Source of the DNA: Paratinospora sagittata
Lineage: Eukaryota; Streptophyta; Magnoliopsida; Ranunculales; Menispermaceae
Reading direction: 5' to 3'
NCBI GenBank assembly: GCA_035771175.1
Contig: CM069595.1
Span: 1,093,122-1,157,121 of the forward strand
Length of the DNA stretch: 64,000 bases
Under the pieces are notes generated by a model. That model had not been told where the DNA came from. It did not search any database and was given only the letters and a program-made list of their open reading frames with translations. Position 1 is the first letter of the stretch. Each line of letters opens with the position of its first letter. Both the position numbers and the translations under genes were made by a program. This document shows, piece by piece, positions 35,501 through 45,254 of the stretch.

Positions 35501-38500
35501 GCTATCCAGTGACTGATTCAATCAACCCAGTATGGTTTGGGACTGCCATTGCAATTATTCAAGGCATTTCCAATCTCCTTTGACACCCATCATATAATTG
35601 GACAATTCTCAAATACATATTGCACCCTCTCAAATTTAAGTGCTTGGGTATGTCAATTTTCATTTAAGGATTTTTTACCCAACTTTTCATAGTGGACCAA
35701 ATGTGGCAATGTCATGAGCTTAACACAAATTACCAGATCAAAAATCAAACTCTAAACAAACTCCTGACAATCAGAAGAAGAAATGTGAGTTTTGGATGCA
35801 ACACGTTAGTTGCTTTGGACATATTATTTCAAAGTAGGGAATTGTTGTTGACCCAACTAAGATGGAAGCAATTACTAGTTAATATGGACCCAAAATAGCA
35901 ACAGGTGCACAACTTTTTAGGATTAGCTGCTAAGATCTATGGAAAATTTCGCCAAGATTGTTGCAACCCTGACTTGATAGGATCCTTTGACTATTGTCCA
36001 GACTCACATTATTTTAGTTAGGAATTCCTTTTGTTATTTATAGTGATGCCTTCTTGACGAAACTTGGTTGTATCTTGATGCAAAATGGTCGAGTAGTTGC
36101 ATATGCCTACAAGTAGTTGGTATCTCATTAGCAGAATTGTTGAGCATGCTCTATAGTTGGTAGTTGTAGTGATCGCAAGAGCTTGAAATACCTTTTCTCA
36201 CATAAGAACTTATATTTGTCTTTCTTACCTTTTCTCTTAGATCTACTATATTTTTCACATCCTACTTCTTCAGTTCTTCGAGCTCTTGTTTTATTCCTTT
36301 GCATATATTATCTCTACATTCATAATATCCTGCTTTTTTAAGCTGTTTGGGTTGACCCATTGTTTGACAAATGTCTCATAGCCTTTTAAAGATGAAATCT
36401 ACTCTTTTTTTAAACATTTTATTTTCCATTTCTCCACTCTATGTCCATTTGAGCCAGATTTGTGTGTTGGTCCTGGTAATATAGGGATATATATTTAGGG
36501 TAATTGTGTAAAAAACTCTTCCTGGCTTCATCAAATAATTTTGAAATATCTTGTGATATTCTTTTATTTTGCTTATTTTACATAGCCTAAGTCTGTCTAA
36601 TTTTGAGAATTTTTTTTTTATCATATAAGTCATTAGTCTATTTCTCCTAAGAAGTACTGTTTTAACGGGCTATTATTTCATTGTTTGCTTCTGCTTCTAA
36701 TTGTTGATACCGTAATGGGTTTTTTTTTCTTAAATATTTTTCAAAATATTTCTACATCTCCCCTAAAGGTGCTTTCCATGTACCTTAGTAGGTCTAATCT
36801 AGTTTCGGGACCCCAATTGGTGACATTTCCTACAATTTCCTGTTCCCAATTCCTAATTATGGCTTTCAACTTTTGGGGATTTCTGTACTTTAGATTTAAG
36901 GTTCTTCAAAATCTTGCTATTATCTCCCTGGTTAAATCTTCTTCTAGGTCGCTTTTTTATTCTTTAGACTATCTCTTCTCTGTCTTTTCAAACTATAGGC
37001 GAGTAAATGATCCTGTACCATAGTTCTTCGAATATGTCTTTCTCTTGAATTATAACTAGCGGGTTCTGGATTAACTTGTGGGTTTTCTGCATTACTACTA
37101 CTACAACAATCTTCCATCGTGTTGATTTCTACTTCAAATCCTGTGATTTCTTTGGGATCACAAAACTTATCTAATCTTATCTCTTCTCTTCTACTAAGCA
37201 TACGAGCTCTTCATCACTTTTTGCTTCATCATGATAATTTCCTAAGGAAATTTTCCCTTCGTTTAATTGTTTAAAAATTCTGTCTATAAGATCTTTTTCA
37301 TCATGTAAATATTTGATTAATTTTCTTGCATCTCCTTTTACTCGAGCCAGATTTATTTCAATATTTTCCTCTTGACCTTGCTTGTCCAAAGGCATGTGTG
37401 TTGGTATCCTCCAAGGGATATTGTAGATTTTCCTATCATTGCACTGTATATTCTACTTTTGGTGGCCATTAGTGCCTCTTGTTTTCCTAAAGGTGGTAAG
37501 TGTCCAATCTCCTCCTAAGAGATATGAGACCGGAACCTTTTCGGCTTTTAACATTTGAACCATTTTACTGTTACAGTGCGTTTGGTAAGGGGGATAGGAT
37601 TATTTTTAATCCTATCCCATCGTTTGGAGGCGGGTGGGATAGGATTGCAAATAATCCCACCCGCCATTTTATCCCCTTGCTATGGGATAAAATAATCGTG
37701 ACCAAAATGTCAGGATTATTTTATCCATCCGGTATTTTATTTTATTTTTTGCCATTCTTCTTCGTCTTCTTCTTCATCATCTCCTTCTTCTTCTTTCTTT
37801 GTACCAAAAAAAAAAAAAAAAACTGGTTTTGCAAATGGCGATTTGCAAAACCAGCTACCTGGTTGTTTTTTTTTTTTTAATGTAATTTTTAAAAAAAAAG
37901 CTTAAAAAATTTATTTAATTAATTTTTATTTTAATTCCATGTGTTGCACCAAACACAAGATACACTATTTTTAGTCCAGTCCAATCCAATCCAATCCCAT
38001 AAATTAATCCTATCCTATCCTTTGCACCAAACGCACCCTTAAACGTTTTTACTATGTCCCAAATTCTAACAAATATCTTATACTCATGTTATTGTGGTTT
38101 TCCCTACAAACCCTATAATTATATTAAGATTTTTAGTTCCTTCGTTCATGTCATAGCCTTTAGTACCTGTGCTTCTTTTGAGTTTCTTAGAAAATTCTAG
38201 AAGGTCCATAGTGTAATTTAGTAGTGCCCCTATTCCATGTCCTTTCTTCATGTCTATCTTTGCAGATGCTATAATAGCCTAGTGGTGATGTTTAAATTTT
38301 TCATAATAGATGTAGACATTCACGAGCCCTACTATTTCTTCGTTAGTCATTGATATGACTCCTGTCATTATGACTCCTAGGTGCATGTACCTTTTGCCTC
38401 TAGCTAATAAGACTCTTTTAGCTTCTCTACTTAAGATCTGTACTTCGACTCTATGAGATATTGCATTACTTCTTCCTGACTAATATGACTAGAGAGGCTA

Positions 38501-41500
38501 CTCTAAGTGGACCATGTTCCTTTGTGATAAGGATTTATGCTTTTAACTTTGTGATGGAACTGTTTTTCTAGATAATCTCTGGCTTATGATTCGTTATCAT
38601 AGATTTGTTCTACTCTTGTTATTGATTTGTCCTTTTTGAGTTGAATTGCCATACCTTTTTCTCGAATAGGTTGAATTTTCTGTTGGGTTTTTGTCCTAAT
38701 TTTAGCTAGTTAAGTTTCTTCACGATGTCTTCGACTTCAAAATCTGACTTACTTTTTTGCATTGCTTTTTCTTCAAATTTGACCCTTTTAGTTTGTTTTG
38801 TTGTTAAAATTTTTATTAATAATCCTATTATAATTTTGCCCAATAGGAATATTACTAGATTCGACTGGAGTTATGTAAGAGGAGAATCCCATGGGGTGGT
38901 TAATATCAATAGAGCTAGTCTTTTCTAAGGCTTCTTTATACGTTTCTTCATCAATGCTCATTTAAATAAAAGGTCTAATTTATTATTTAGGTTGTTTAAT
39001 ATTTCTCTTAATTCTTCTTGATTTCGTTTTGTTTTTTCAATTTCATCTTTTATTTCTTTAATATCTGTTTTATCAGGAACTGTTCTTAATTTTAGTCCAA
39101 AATCTTCTACTTTTTCTTTTATAGAATCTAGGTTTCCTTCAAAGAGTTGTATTTTGCTTTCTAGGCCCGTACAAATATGTTAATAGGATCTAGTCTTGTA
39201 GAAAATTCAACTCTAGAAATCTCTCTTTTAATTTCGCCTTCTCTTATTAACAAATGGAAAATTCTTATGGAATATTCTAAACTAAGATCGTCTATATAGT
39301 CATATCCAGCTATTAATGTTCTAATGACCTCAGGTTATGCTTTTAAGATTTTAAACTTCATCTTAACTGTGAGGCACCCTCTGTTATAATTAAGTTAATG
39401 TGTTTTTTAAATAAATAGTAATTCTAAACTCAATAGTGTAAACTGTAGGCAATTAATTATAAACTAAATAACTTGACTTGGTGAAGGCAATTATAGACTA
39501 TTCCTTGGTGAAGGCAATTACAAACTATGTTCATGGCTCTGATACCATTTAAAGGGCAAAGATCCAAAAACCTAAACACTAAACAACAATCAATCCCTAA
39601 TATTGACTGGTAAAACCTAGTCAAAATCCTATGAGTCAAACCCTAAGGTCTACTAGTCAAACGCCCTACGGTTGGTATCCTAAACCCTATACCCTAAACC
39701 TTGTCACCCAACCCTAAACCACCTAAACCCTTTTTCTCATGGTCATACTCTGGTTAAAAAAACAGGGTCAGGTACATTGTTTGGTCAAACACTATCCTAC
39801 AATCATAGTTGAAGTCTCATAGAAGACTGGGTCAACATGGTCAAGGTGAAAAGGTTAAAGGTCAAGGTCGATTTTTTGATGAGTTAAGAGCTCATTGCTT
39901 AGTGGAAATGAACCCTGTCCTTTAGCCCTTCAAGGATCAATAAACATACTTTTTAATTAATTTTGCCTTGCCAAGCTTAGCCCTAAACTAATAACATTGG
40001 AAATAAAATAAACATTAATTAAACAAGAGATCTATTGAAATAAGAAATACCTTTGTTTAGCCACGTTGTAGTACAAGTAGTTTGTTACAGATTCCTGGAC
40101 TTAGTGCAACCAAAGCAAACACAAAAGAAGCAAATTGAGCTTTTCAAACATTTAGAATGAGGATGATATTGAGCCTAAGTACATAGGTTATTTGTGGAGT
40201 TGTTACTGAATTTGGCTTAGAAGAAGAGATTTGTGATGAGGATGATGGTCACAAGAAGTGTTGTAGAAAAATTATATGAATATTGTAAGCTAGGAACAAG
40301 AGGAAGAAGAGAAGGATGGTGTATTTGTATATATCCGTCATGAAAGGGAAGGTTAGAGAAGAAGTGAAATGGAGCAAGTGTAGAGATATCTCGGTTGGTT
40401 GAGTTGTGTGGAAATGGGAGGTGAGGATGACTTTTTATAAAAGGGTCAAATTTGACAAAAAAGCAGTGCAAAAAAGTGAGTTAGATTCTAAATTTGAAAA
40501 CATTGCGAGGAAACTTAACAATCTAAAAATAGGAGAAAAACCCAAAGGAAAATTCAACCTATTTGAGAAAAAAAGTATGATAATTCAACTTAAAAGAGAG
40601 AAATAAAATAACAAGAGTAGAACAAATCTATGACAATGAATCTGAAGCCAGAGATTACTAAAAAAATAGTTCCATCGTAAAGTTAAAAACATAAATGTTT
40701 ATCACAGAGGAACATGGTCCACTAAAAGTAGCCTCTCCAGTCATATTAATCAGGGAGGAAGTTAGTGTCATATCTCATAGAGTCGAAGTAGAGATCTTAA
40801 GTAAAGAAGCTAAAAGAGCGTTATTTGCCAGAGGCAAAAGGTACATGCACTTAGGAGTCAATGAGTCATATCAATGACCAAAGAAAAAAATTGGAGCACC
40901 GTAAATGTCTTGATCTATGATGACAGATTTTAAAATTAACAACTAGCTATGATAGCATCCGCAAAGATAAACATGAAGAAAGGACATGCTGTCGTAGGGG
41001 CACTACCAAATTACACTATGGACCTTGTAAAATTTTCTATGGACAAAAAGATGCATAGGTACTAAAGGCTATGACATGAAGGAAGAATCTCAAAACCTTA
41101 AGATAATTACAGGGTTTGTAGGGAAAACCACAGATAACCTAAGTATAATATATTTGTTAGAATTTGGGGACATACTAAAAACCTTTAGCAGTAAAATGGT
41201 TCAGATGTTAAAAGCCGAAAAGGTTCTGGTCTGATAGTAAAATGGTTCAGATAATCTTATAGTTCATTATTTGAATCCTAATTTTATTTGTGAAGGCCTC
41301 TCCAACAATTCAATACCAATCTGAGACTTTGATGAATGTGGCGAATAGTTGGCAATTTAGTCATAAAAACTTGAGTTTAAGCTGCATTATAAATCATGCT
41401 TCAGGGTAGAGTGTGCGAGGGATTTCATTTTACCACATTTTCATTGTTTTTGACCTTTGTTATTCTCTAGCCATGTCCAATCAAGAGCTCATTGATGCTG

Positions 41501-42474
41501 GGAAGAAGAATATGGATGAGACTGATCAAGCAATAGAACGCTCAAAACAGGTATATAATTTACCTCAGTACATTTATTTCTTAGCATCCTGCTGTGTGCT
41601 CACCTTGCAATTTGCTAGGTTGTTGAGCAAACAATTGAGGTGGGAGCTAAGACTGCAACAACCTTGAAGGGACAAGTAAGTGACGTCATAAGTACCAGCC
41701 TGTCGTGAGGACTCTGAGGAGTAACATCCTTTCATTTGGCATTCTGATGTTTAAGTCCTTTAACTGTTGAGATTAAAATTTTGCAGACTGAGCAAATGGG
41801 GCGAATTGTCAATGAGCTGGATACAATTCAGTTCTCAATAAAGAAGGCCTCTCAGCTGGTGAAGGAGATTGGTAGGCAGGTTGGTAGTTCATTTTACCCG
41901 GTTAAGTTTTTCTAATCCTCCTATTTTTCAGGCCTAAACTATGAGTGACTTTTGTTTCAGGTAGCTACGGATAAGTGCATCATGCTTTTTCTGTTTCTTC
42001 TTGTTTGTGGGGTAATTGCCATCATTGTCGTCAAGGTGCTCTCTCTCTCTCGCTCTCTCTGTTCTCCAATATGAGCCATTTTAATTACTAACAAAATGGT
42101 CATTGTTCATGGTCATTATATATTTTTTCATCTTCTTTGATAGTTACTGAGTGCATGGTTCAATCATGAATTCCTGATGATGATGATCGAATATCTTTTC
42201 TAGCTCAAAGATGAATATTCGTCAATCATGTGATCCAATATTGAAATATGCGCCTTATGTTGTAGAAAACTCTTTAACTTTATAATCCTACAACATACAT
42301 ATGTAAATGCTCATACTTTGCACCCGTATCGTAATGTTCTCTGACAGTGATTTATATAATATTTAGATTGTAAACCCAAACAACAAGGATATCAGAGACA
42401 TCCCTGGATTGGCTCCTCCAGCTCCTGCATCAAGGAGATTATTGCAAGTTCCAGCGGTTGGACTATACCAATAG
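29515..42474 (+). CDS. NPSN13: Novel plant SNARE, NPSN13-like Qb-SNARE (10 exons)
   Basis: Exons: 29515-29591, 30843-30935, 31140-31233, 31323-31360, 34100-34197, 41471-41550, 41619-41675, 41787-41879, 41961-42035, 42367-42474, giving 270 residues. The N-terminal helical region holds FQKLDKIKD and MRECKRLIKEFDREV; then come LNSYVALRKNYMSTLGNKR and VELFDMGAG. The Qb SNARE motif spans about residues 145-210 (MDETDQAIERSKQVVEQTIE, MGRIVNELDTIQFSIKKASQ). One transmembrane segment (about 216-234, CIMLFLFLLVCGVIAIIVV) and a short tail with DIRDIPGLAPPA end the protein. NPSN proteins are plant-specific Qb-SNAREs of the plasma membrane and cell plate, pairing with KNOLLE-type syntaxins in cytokinesis. 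The length equals that of known NPSN13 proteins. Introns 4 and 5 (2.7 and 7.3 kb) are swollen by transposons and viral remnants, but all splice borders and phases are intact. Choice of NPSN13 over NPSN11/12 rests on wording similarity. Confidence 0.93.
31916..32064. mobile_element. Short Tourist-like MITE in SNARE intron 4
   Basis: A 149-bp element with ends ggccctctttggtttagaa and, inverted, gggcctgcttggtttggaac. It is flanked by TAA on both sides (31913-31915 and 32065-32067), which fits the TWA target preference of PIF/Harbinger elements. It has no coding capacity. Confidence 0.75.
32515..33205. mobile_element. Foldback element interrupted by a solo LTR
   Basis: The left arm starts attctaaatgtacccaccaa and the right arm is its inverse, ending near 33205. 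About 26 terminal bases are perfectly inverted-repeated and the similarity continues imperfectly inward. Removing the solo LTR and one target copy leaves about 110 bp that would form a near-perfect hairpin, so the original insert was a tiny foldback MITE. Confidence 0.75.
32561..33137 (+). mobile_element. Solo LTR of a Ty1/copia-type retrotransposon
   Basis: The 577-bp unit starts TGATGGGGTCC and ends TTTTTCCCAACA, giving TG...CA ends. It is flanked by identical 5-bp repeats gttat at 32556-32560 and 33138-33142. Inside are ctctataaatagagcc, a TATA-box-like site expected in U3, and agggttttccacgctaaaat, a phrase common near the R/U5 region of plant copia LTRs. No internal region remains, so it arose by recombination between two LTRs. 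Confidence 0.85.
33206..33562. mobile_element. TIR element, family member 1 (intron 4)
   Basis: The ends ctatgttactcggactc and, inverted, ctatgttacctggactc match at 15 of 17 positions. The element abuts the foldback element directly. A related copy in opposite orientation lies at 46861-47112. It has no coding frame. Confidence 0.65.
35690..36220 (+). mobile_element. Decayed Ty3/gypsy pol fragment (RT connection/RNase H)
   Basis: In shifting plus-strand frames the sequence gives FLGLAAKIYGKF near 35910-35950, the connection region just after reverse transcriptase. It then gives YSDAFLTKLGCILMQNGRVV near 36040-36100, the start of the gypsy RNase H domain with its D-A pair. A VDP-T-KMEAI-like stretch precedes these. 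Several stops and frameshifts show it is dead. No LTRs were found. Confidence 0.65.
37574..38038. mobile_element. Tourist-like MITE inserted in the pararetrovirus-like copy
   Basis: A 465-bp element with ends cagtgcgtttggt and, inverted, gggtgcgtttggt. It is flanked by TTA at 37571-37573 and 38039-38041. A 14-bp perfect stem (ctggttttgcaaat / atttgcaaaaccag) lies at its centre near 37822-37853. The inverted sister copy of the host sequence at 41190-41215 lacks the insert, confirming both borders. Confidence 0.9.
39532..39547 (-). other. tRNA-Met primer-binding site of the pararetrovirus-like element
   Basis: On the minus strand it reads TGGTATCAGAGCCATG. The first 12 bases are the standard sequence complementary to the 3' end of plant initiator tRNA-Met, used to prime reverse transcription in plant retroelements and Caulimoviridae. 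Confidence 0.8.
40437..41238 (+). mobile_element. Second, inverted fragment of the pararetrovirus-like element
   Basis: This 0.8-kb stretch matches the reverse complement of about 37515-38785 along its length, apart from the 465-bp MITE present only in the other copy. It covers the movement-protein-like region. A 60-codon open piece is at 40695-40877; frames around it are broken by stops and small deletions. The end matching the coat-protein side stops at about 41238, some 230 bases before SNARE exon 6. Confidence 0.6.
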
Positions 42475-45254
42475 TTCCCCCTCATGGCCTCATCAAAGGA
42501 AGTGTGATCCTCTTCTCCAATTATGCTGCACGGTTGATTGGCATTGTGATAGAAGGAACTATGAGGGATGTGCATATCTGATTGCGATTCTTTTGTGTAA
42601 ATCACTTCATGTTTCTGAGGTTTTATTTTTTTTCCTTCCTTCCCTTACCTTACCTTGGTGTTAGCACCATGGTTCTTTGTAATTTTAAACATTCCAAGAA
42701 GATTACTTCCCTTTAAAAGATGGTAGGCCATGCTTGATGGTGCTTCATCAGAAATCTGATTGTCCAAAAAGTTTCAAAGTTTAGTTTTGTTTGCGGAATT
42801 TATTTAACTGGCATCTTGATTTGGTTTTCTTAATTTAAAAACAAATGCAAGTTTCCCTCTTATTACAATAAGCACCGCCATGTTGTCATCATATGCAGCG
42901 AATCTTGTATTCCTCCTTCACTGCAGATTACAGTACAGGCTAAAGCACGTGTTCTTGGTACTAATTCAACTTCTCCCTCCTCTTCGCCTTATTCTTTGGA
43001 GCGACCTACCCCAATATAGAGGTGTGGCAGATTATTAATTAAATGAATAGCAAAGGTGGTGGAAGGAGTTGGCCTGATCTACTGGTCACATGACACGCCG
43101 CCAATCTTATCGAAATTAAAGGAATAGTTAGGGCCTTATTCGTCTTTTCCCCTTGTAGTTGTACGAAACCCCAGTAGCAACGAGATGATGGTGTACTACT
43201 TACGTACGCATTTTCGCTGCTTTTCTTCAATTTTTTTGTCTTAATCGGAACCTTATTACTTTATTATTTTGACTAAACTCGAAATAAAATGTCAAATAAT
43301 GTAGAGGCACTCTCCAGTCTCTATATCCACCTTCACACTCTCTACATTAATATATATATATATATACTGCATATATGACAACTATCTTTTGCATCTCACT
43401 TCAAATTAAAAACAAATAAAATAAATTGATATGATAACTACACCCATTTTAACCAAATAAAATTATTTTCCACTTCAACCTAATGCAATTTAAATCAATA
43501 TATACCCACCCACTTAATTAATGATCACAACATATCTTATTTGCCATCCCGTATTTTACATAGAATTAATTTTATACCAATTAAGTGAATAAGCCAAATT
43601 GAAGATTTAGTAGAATTTATTTTTCCATGGGTAACTAAATCTCCTACTTCTACTTAATACTCATAGCATATCTTTTTTAGATTAGATTAGATTGATAAAT
43701 ATCTAATTAATAGTACAAATTTCCTTTATTTTTGTTTACAAACAAACGAAACCAACATCATGAATTTTGAAATTAATGTCTTCAACGTCATGAATTAAAA
43801 ATATTTAAATGATTCTTGTGGTGTACACAACAATGCCAGCTGGCAGCAGCAATCAGAAAATGAAGTCAAAGGTGATGAAATAAAAACCACCCCTTCGTTT
43901 TCAAAGCCAATCTCGGTAAATTCGGTATGAATGAAGGGTCAAGATTGCCATTTCATCTCAGTACGCTTTGTCTTCTTCTTCGAAAAGCCTGTCCCACGAT
44001 CCACTGCGCGCGCCACGTGTACTAACTTTAATTTCAATCCAAAATTTGGATTTGCCGCGCTGAAGTCGAATCGGACCGGGTTTTGTCTGTGTCTACGAGA
44101 TTGGGAATCTTCTCACGATTCCGAACCATAGGCTCGGATACTCTTAACCAACTGCCTATATATAACCTCTGAATCCCGAACCTACGTCCTTACCGGTTTA
44201 GCTTGTTGGCCTTGCCACCTCTTCCGTGTGAGCGAACTGAAACCCTAATCATTTACAGTTGTTTGTATTAGAAACGATGAAATTTCACGCAGAAATCGCA
44301 ACTTTTTTTATTCATTTCGTTCCATCTTCGTGAGTTTTTGTATGTATTTCACGATTTAATCACTGAAGATGATATGAATATATGTGTTTTTCTTCAGAGC
44401 GCGTGATTGAGACTCGTGAGGATTTGCTTCTGCGTTTCTTGAGATTTTCTAGAGGATGAGGATCTTCTGTTTTGCGGAGTAAATTACTAAATTTTTCGAC
44501 TTAGCTTGGTTTTGCGGTGTTGAGGTTCGATCTCGAAGTAGAATCGTTTATACTGCTTGGTTTTTCTGTTCTGCATCTTACAAAAAGGTTATTATTAAGC
44601 TTTGTTGAATCTTCGTGCTTAGAAACAGAAGACCTGTTGTTGAAGATCTTAGTGTTAACAGTCGACGCAGTTTGAAAGAAAAGAAGATGAAGTATCTTTT
44701 CTGGAAGAGAGAGTATCCTTTGTGTATTTACTTCATAGAATAAACAGTTGTTGTGGTTTCATCTCTGTAATAAATCGTTTTTGACATGTTAACGCGTCTC
44801 TCATGACTATCTGTGAGAAACGGTGAACGTGTGGCTGAAGTATGCTTAAACCTTACTTGCAATTCCTTCCATATGTCCATAGAAGAAAATAATGGTTTTG
44901 TCTCTTTCAGACGGATGATTAGATCAGAGTTTTACTCCACGAGCTGATCTTATCGAGTTAAAATCTTGAAAAGAAGTTGGATTACTGAGTTTGGTTTGCA
45001 GTTTAAATTTCAAAACCTTGCGGTAATCTGAAAAAGTACTACTTTTATTACTTGCCACGAATTAAATGCGAGGGACCGTTCAGACATGCTGGTAAGATAG
45101 CTTTGAATGCACCGAAGGCGACTTGTGTATTAGTTAGGGTTTAGGTTGTTATTGTTTGAGCTTCAGATTTGATCGTTAACGGAGGTTGGTGCATGTTAAG
45201 AGATTTAACTGAACATCTTTTCTTCGATTTTGGGCTTTCTGTGAGAAGTTTTTG
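42475..45254. other. Spacer plus 5' leader of the NEAP gene
   Basis: The first few hundred bases are the SNARE 3' UTR. 43250-43900 is AT-rich with an (AT)n run at about 43350-43368. From about 43920 GC content rises towards a likely core promoter. The kilobase from about 44195 to the ATG at 45255 contains several short upstream ATGs and GT/AG borders, so it is probably a spliced leader. No other gene is seen. Confidence 0.45.
44155..44166 (+). promoter_or_regulatory. Candidate TATA box of the NEAP gene
   Basis: The string ctatatataacc sits just downstream of GC-rich promoter-like DNA and upstream of a GC-normal leader. It would place transcription start near 44190-44200, about 1.1 kb before the start codon, which requires leader introns or a long 5' UTR. 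Confidence 0.4.

Larger units (their letters stand above)
36440..39560 (-). mobile_element. Decayed endogenous pararetrovirus-like element, minus-strand copy
   Basis: Read on the minus strand, this begins at a tRNA-Met primer-binding site (39532-39547). A leader and broken reading frames follow. The first resembles the movement-protein (30K-type) region of Caulimoviridae. Later pieces, at 37177-37395 and 36944-37201 and downstream to 36440, resemble a coat-protein-like region with many charged residues. No CA dinucleotide precedes the primer site, so there is no LTR end, which favours a pararetrovirus over an LTR retrotransposon. Stops, frameshifts and a 465-bp MITE insertion break every frame, and no intact protein is possible. 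Genus is uncertain; a Florendovirus- or Petuvirus-like origin is a guess. Confidence 0.5.

Noticed and set aside
39590..39735. Several ccctaaa-like motifs suggesting an interstitial telomere tract
   Set aside because: The motifs are irregularly spaced and mixed with other bases; no true tandem TTTAGGG array exists.
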